Shown here: piece by piece, positions 61,241 to 64,000 of the stretch
How the letters are laid out: each line of letters begins with the position of its first letter
How positions within the stretch are numbered: position 1 is the first letter of the stretch
Position numbers and translations under genes: made by a program
The notes under the pieces: model-generated
The model's input: only the letters and a program-made list of their open reading frames with translations
Databases searched by the model: none
What the model was told of the DNA's origin: nothing
Origin: Bradyrhizobium genosp. SA-3
Lineage (GTDB): Bacteria; Pseudomonadota; Alphaproteobacteria; Rhizobiales; Xanthobacteraceae
Reading direction: 5' to 3'
NCBI RefSeq assembly: GCF_004212635.1
Contig: NZ_PSRT01000019.1
Coordinates: 1-64,000 of the forward strand
DNA: 64,000 nt

Positions 61241-61756
61241 ATGTCTGAAACGCCCGACTTGTCCGCACGGTCGCTGTGGCGTCGCGTCACCGCGGCCTAT
61301 GCGAAGTTGCTGGAGTTCCTGTTGGCCGCCTGCGTCGGCGTCCTGATCGTTCCGGTCACCTTGCAAATCATCTCGCGCTACACGCCCTTCATTCCCTCCT
61401 ACATCTGGACGGAGGAAATGGCGCGGTTCCTGTTCATCTGGACGATCATGATCGGCGCCATGGTCGGTGTGCGCGAAGCGCAGCATTTCGAGGTCGACGT
61501 GTGGCCCAATCTGTCGGGACGATCGGAGGCCGCGGTACGGATCCTCGCGCGTCTCGGCGTACTGGCACTGGCGCTGGTGTTCGTATCGGCCGGCATGGAG
61601 TTCACCCGCTTTGGCTGGAACAGAACTTCGGAGCTGGCCGATCTGCCGCTTTGGCTGATTCACGTTGCCTGGCCTGTGACCGGCGCGACGTGGATCGTCT
61701 TTGCCGGTGAACAGATCGTTGATGAGATGCGCGTTCTGGTTGGGGCAGGGCGATGA
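61241..61756 (+). CDS. TRAP transporter small permease DctQ
   Basis: 171 aa, four helices: LLEFLLAACVGVLIVPVTLQII, SYIWTEEMARFLFIWTIMIG, then ARLGVLALALVFVSAG and a last helix in HVAWPVTGATWIVFAG. The W-T-E-E-x-x-R motif is typical of DctQ. Its last codons overlap the dctM start by 4 bp. Confidence 0.92.
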   Translation: MSETPDLSARSLWRRVTAAYAKLLEFLLAACVGVLIVPVTLQIISRYTPFIPSYIWTEEMARFLFIWTIMIGAMVGVREAQHFEVDVWPNLSGRSEAAVRILARLGVLALALVFVSAGMEFTRFGWNRTSELADLPLWLIHVAWPVTGATWIVFAGEQIVDEMRVLVGAGR

Positions 61757-63072
61757 GCGGCAATGTGCTCTCTGCCGGACAGGCCGCGATGGTGCTGTTC
61801 GGGGTTTTCATCGGCCTGCTCATCGTGCGCGTGCCGGTCGCTTTCGCGCTCGGCCTTGCCTGCGTGCCGATCCTGCTGATCGAGCCGCGTCTGTCGTTGA
61901 TGACGCTCGCGCAGGAGACCTTCAATGCGTACAATTCATTCATCCTGCTGGCGGTGCCGTTCTTCCTGCTGACGGCGAACCTGATGAGCATCGGCGGCAT
62001 CACTGACCGCCTGGTGGCGCTGTCGCGCTCGATGGTCGGGCACTGGCCGGGATCGCTGGCGCAGATCAACGTCGTGCTCTCGGTGTTCTTTGCCGGCATC
62101 TCAGGCTCCTCAACCGCGGATGCGGCGAGCCAGTCCAAGATCTTCATCGATGCGCAGACCAAGGAGGGCTATGATCTCTCGTTTTCCATCGCCATCACGG
62201 CGGTGTCGGCCGTTCTAGCGGTCATCATCCCGCCGTCGATCCTCATGATCGTGTGGGGCGGGCTGATCTCGACCTCGATTGCGGCGATGTATCTGGCCGG
62301 CATCGTACCGGGCCTGCTGATCGCGGGCGCGCAGATGGCGACGGTGCACGTCTATGCGGTGCGTCGCGGCTACCCGACCTATCCGAAGGCGACCTGGGTC
62401 GAGATGCGACGCGCCATTTGGCAGTCGCTACCGGCGCTGATGACGCCGCTCATCATCGTCGGCGGCATTCTGCTCGGGTGGTTCACCGCGACCGAGTCCG
62501 CCTGCGTCGCCGTGCTCTATTCTGTCGTGCTCTCGGCGTTCTTCTACCGCGAGACAGGTCCACGCGAATTGTACAAGGCCTTGCTCGACACCGGGCGCCT
62601 TGCCGGCGTGGCACTGTTCTGTGTCGGCACCGCAAGTGCGTTTGGCTGGCTGCTTGCCTACTACAGGATTCCGCAAGAGCTGCTGGCCAATGTCTCGACC
62701 TGGGGCATGGGCGCCGTCACGGCCGGTTTTTTCATCTCCTTCTGCTTTCTGGTCGTGGGCTGCTTCCTCGACGCCATCCCGGCCATCATCATCGTCGGCA
62801 CGGTGCTGGAGCCGCTGGCCAAGTCCGTCGATCTCCATCCGGTCCAGTTCGCGATCATTTCCATCGTATCGCTGGCCTTCGGACTGGTGACGCCGCCCTA
62901 TGGCTTATGTCTGATGATCGCCTGTTCGATCGCCGGTGTGCGGCTGCGCTATGCTCTGAAGGACACGGTGATCATGCTGGTTCCGATGCTGCTCGTGCTG
63001 GCGGCAGTCATCGTTTGGCCGAGCGTGTCGCTGTTCCTGCCACGGCTGATCGTGCCGGAGATGCTCAGATGA
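61753..63072 (+). CDS. TRAP transporter large permease DctM
   Basis: 439 aa, about 12 helices. Hallmarks: PVAFALGLACVPILLIE, FAGISGSSTADAASQSKI, VIIPPSILMIVWGGL and LVTPPYGLCLMIACSIAGV. It forms the Na+/H+-driven importer with DctQ and the Tat-type DctP. The substrate is probably a carboxylate; its identity is not visible. Confidence 0.94.
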   Translation: MSGNVLSAGQAAMVLFGVFIGLLIVRVPVAFALGLACVPILLIEPRLSLMTLAQETFNAYNSFILLAVPFFLLTANLMSIGGITDRLVALSRSMVGHWPGSLAQINVVLSVFFAGISGSSTADAASQSKIFIDAQTKEGYDLSFSIAITAVSAVLAVIIPPSILMIVWGGLISTSIAAMYLAGIVPGLLIAGAQMATVHVYAVRRGYPTYPKATWVEMRRAIWQSLPALMTPLIIVGGILLGWFTATESACVAVLYSVVLSAFFYRETGPRELYKALLDTGRLAGVALFCVGTASAFGWLLAYYRIPQELLANVSTWGMGAVTAGFFISFCFLVVGCFLDAIPAIIIVGTVLEPLAKSVDLHPVQFAIISIVSLAFGLVTPPYGLCLMIACSIAGVRLRYALKDTVIMLVPMLLVLAAVIVWPSVSLFLPRLIVPEMLR

Positions 63073-63137
63073 GCGTCTGCAAATGAGCTTCTGAGAGCGC
63101 GGTCCCGCGGCCGCCGGCCGCGGGATCGATTCAATGG

Positions 63138-64000
63138 TTACAGATTGCTCTCGGTGATCGCGGCGTAGACCATGCTCCGCAGCTCGCGACGGATCGGGTA
63201 GGCGCTCGACGGCAACACCTGCGTCATGAAGATGGTGATCAGCTCTTCGGCCGGATCGATCCAGAACGAGGTCGTGGCCGCGCCGCCCCAATTATATTCG
63301 CCGGGGCTGCCGGCGATCAGCGTTTCCGCCGGGCGCATCGTCACGGCGAAACCGAGACCGAAGCCGATGCCGTTATAGGCGGCTTCCGAGAACAGCGAGC
63401 GTGACACCTCGGGCAGGAATCGTCCGCCCGGAATGTGATTAGTGGACATCAGCGCCAGCGTCTTCGGCCCGATCAGCCTGACGCCGCCGAGCTCGCCACC
63501 ATTGAGCAACGCGCGGCAGAAGGTGAGATAATCGGCGACCGTCGAGCACAGCCCGCCGCCGCCGGAGATGAAGGAGGGCGGCGACAAGAACGAGCTGGTT
63601 GCCGGATCGTCCTGAAGCGTCAGGCCCTCGCGCCGCTGGCCGGCATGGAAGGTCATGCCGCCGCCGGGGTCTGCCGAGTAGCAGGCGGCGAAACGATGGG
63701 CCTTCGAGGCCGGCACGTGGAAATCAGTGTCGCTCATGCCGAGCGGATCGAGAATGCGTGCTTTCAGAAACTGTTCGAACGGCATGCCTGAGATCTTGCC
63801 GACGAGATAGCCGAGCACGTCGTCGCGACCGAGTAGTTCCAGGCCTCGCCAGGCGAGAACTCCAGCGGGATCTTTGCCAGGCCCTCGATCATGGTCTGGA
63901 GCGTGCCAGACTTCTCGACCTCGCCGATCTTCTCGGCGCGATAGGCGGCATCGACATTGGAGCGCTGCTGGAAGCCATAGGTGAGGCCGGAGGTATGACG
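63138..64000 (-). pseudogene. Serine beta-lactamase/esterase-like hydrolase, frameshifted and cut by window edge
   Basis: The C-terminal frame (63138-63818: [47 protein letters not shown]) and the upstream frame (63824-64000: [15 protein letters not shown] ... [13 protein letters not shown]) belong to one class C beta-lactamase-type protein. They join at 63822-63823, where one base is missing (GCG-AC-GAC-GTG instead of a full codon between Ala and Asp). The YSV motif matches the Y-x-[N/V] site. The SxxK nucleophile lies beyond the window. Either a natural frameshift or a sequencing error. Confidence 0.75.

Overview
The window is GC-rich alphaproteobacterial chromosome, almost certainly Bradyrhizobium. 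The best evidence is the locus from 21.2 to 34.3 kb. It carries fixK2, a lone receiver, fixJ and fixL on the minus strand, then a universal stress protein, a CBS protein, fixNOQP and fixGHIS on the plus strand, as in the B. japonicum/diazoefficiens group. Predicted lengths and key residues match what I recall for that group (FixL 505 aa with His200, Arg220 and His291; FixK2 232 aa with Cys183; FixN 549, FixQ 54 and FixP 290 aa). No tRNA, rRNA, CRISPR array, insertion sequence or prophage was recognised.

Layout. 0-1.3 kb: 5' part of a DHA2-type MFS exporter, cut by the window edge. 1.3-2.2 kb: gene-poor stretch ending in an AT-rich block. 2.2-6.3 kb: four-gene envelope operon of unknown role (membrane-anchored coiled coil, orphan TAXI binding protein, TagO/VasI-like protein, secreted DsrE-like protein). 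6.5-8.2 kb: atypical SDR and Tam methyltransferase, divergent. 8.4-13.6 kb: TRAP transporter (DctP plus fused DctQM) and an alkylsulfatase-like hydrolase. 13.9-21.2 kb: glycosyltransferase, ABC exporter, glycogen-debranching-type enzyme, PRC-barrel protein and MFS permease; back-to-back EcfG-type promoters lie between the first two. 21.2-34.3 kb: microaerobic respiration locus. 34.3-43.3 kb: MFS, cupin, peroxiredoxin-like, LysR/bdhA/patatin, MpaB-like and a GlgA-like glycosyltransferase. 43.5-52.5 kb: CoA transferase, complete oligopeptide-type ABC transporter, Zn alcohol dehydrogenase and a decarboxylating dehydrogenase. 52.5-59.9 kb: small secreted proteins, a crotonase, LysR/XRE pair, CcdA and a broken HWE histidine kinase. 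60.1-63.1 kb: second TRAP transporter. 63.1-64 kb: frameshifted serine beta-lactamase-like gene running off the edge.

How it works together. FixL senses O2 through a haem PAS domain and phosphorylates FixJ. FixJ activates fixK2, and FixK2 then binds TTG-N8-CAA boxes, seen exactly before fixN and fixG and nearly so before the stress-protein gene. This turns on the high-affinity cbb3 oxidase (fixNOQP) and its copper and assembly factors (fixGHIS). CcdA at 56.5 kb may supply reductant for cytochrome c maturation. A second regulatory layer, the EcfG general stress response, is suggested by GGAAC-N16/17-CGTT promoters at 15.07 kb and 59.47 kb. Several gene junctions carry palindromic dispersed repeats of at least four families.
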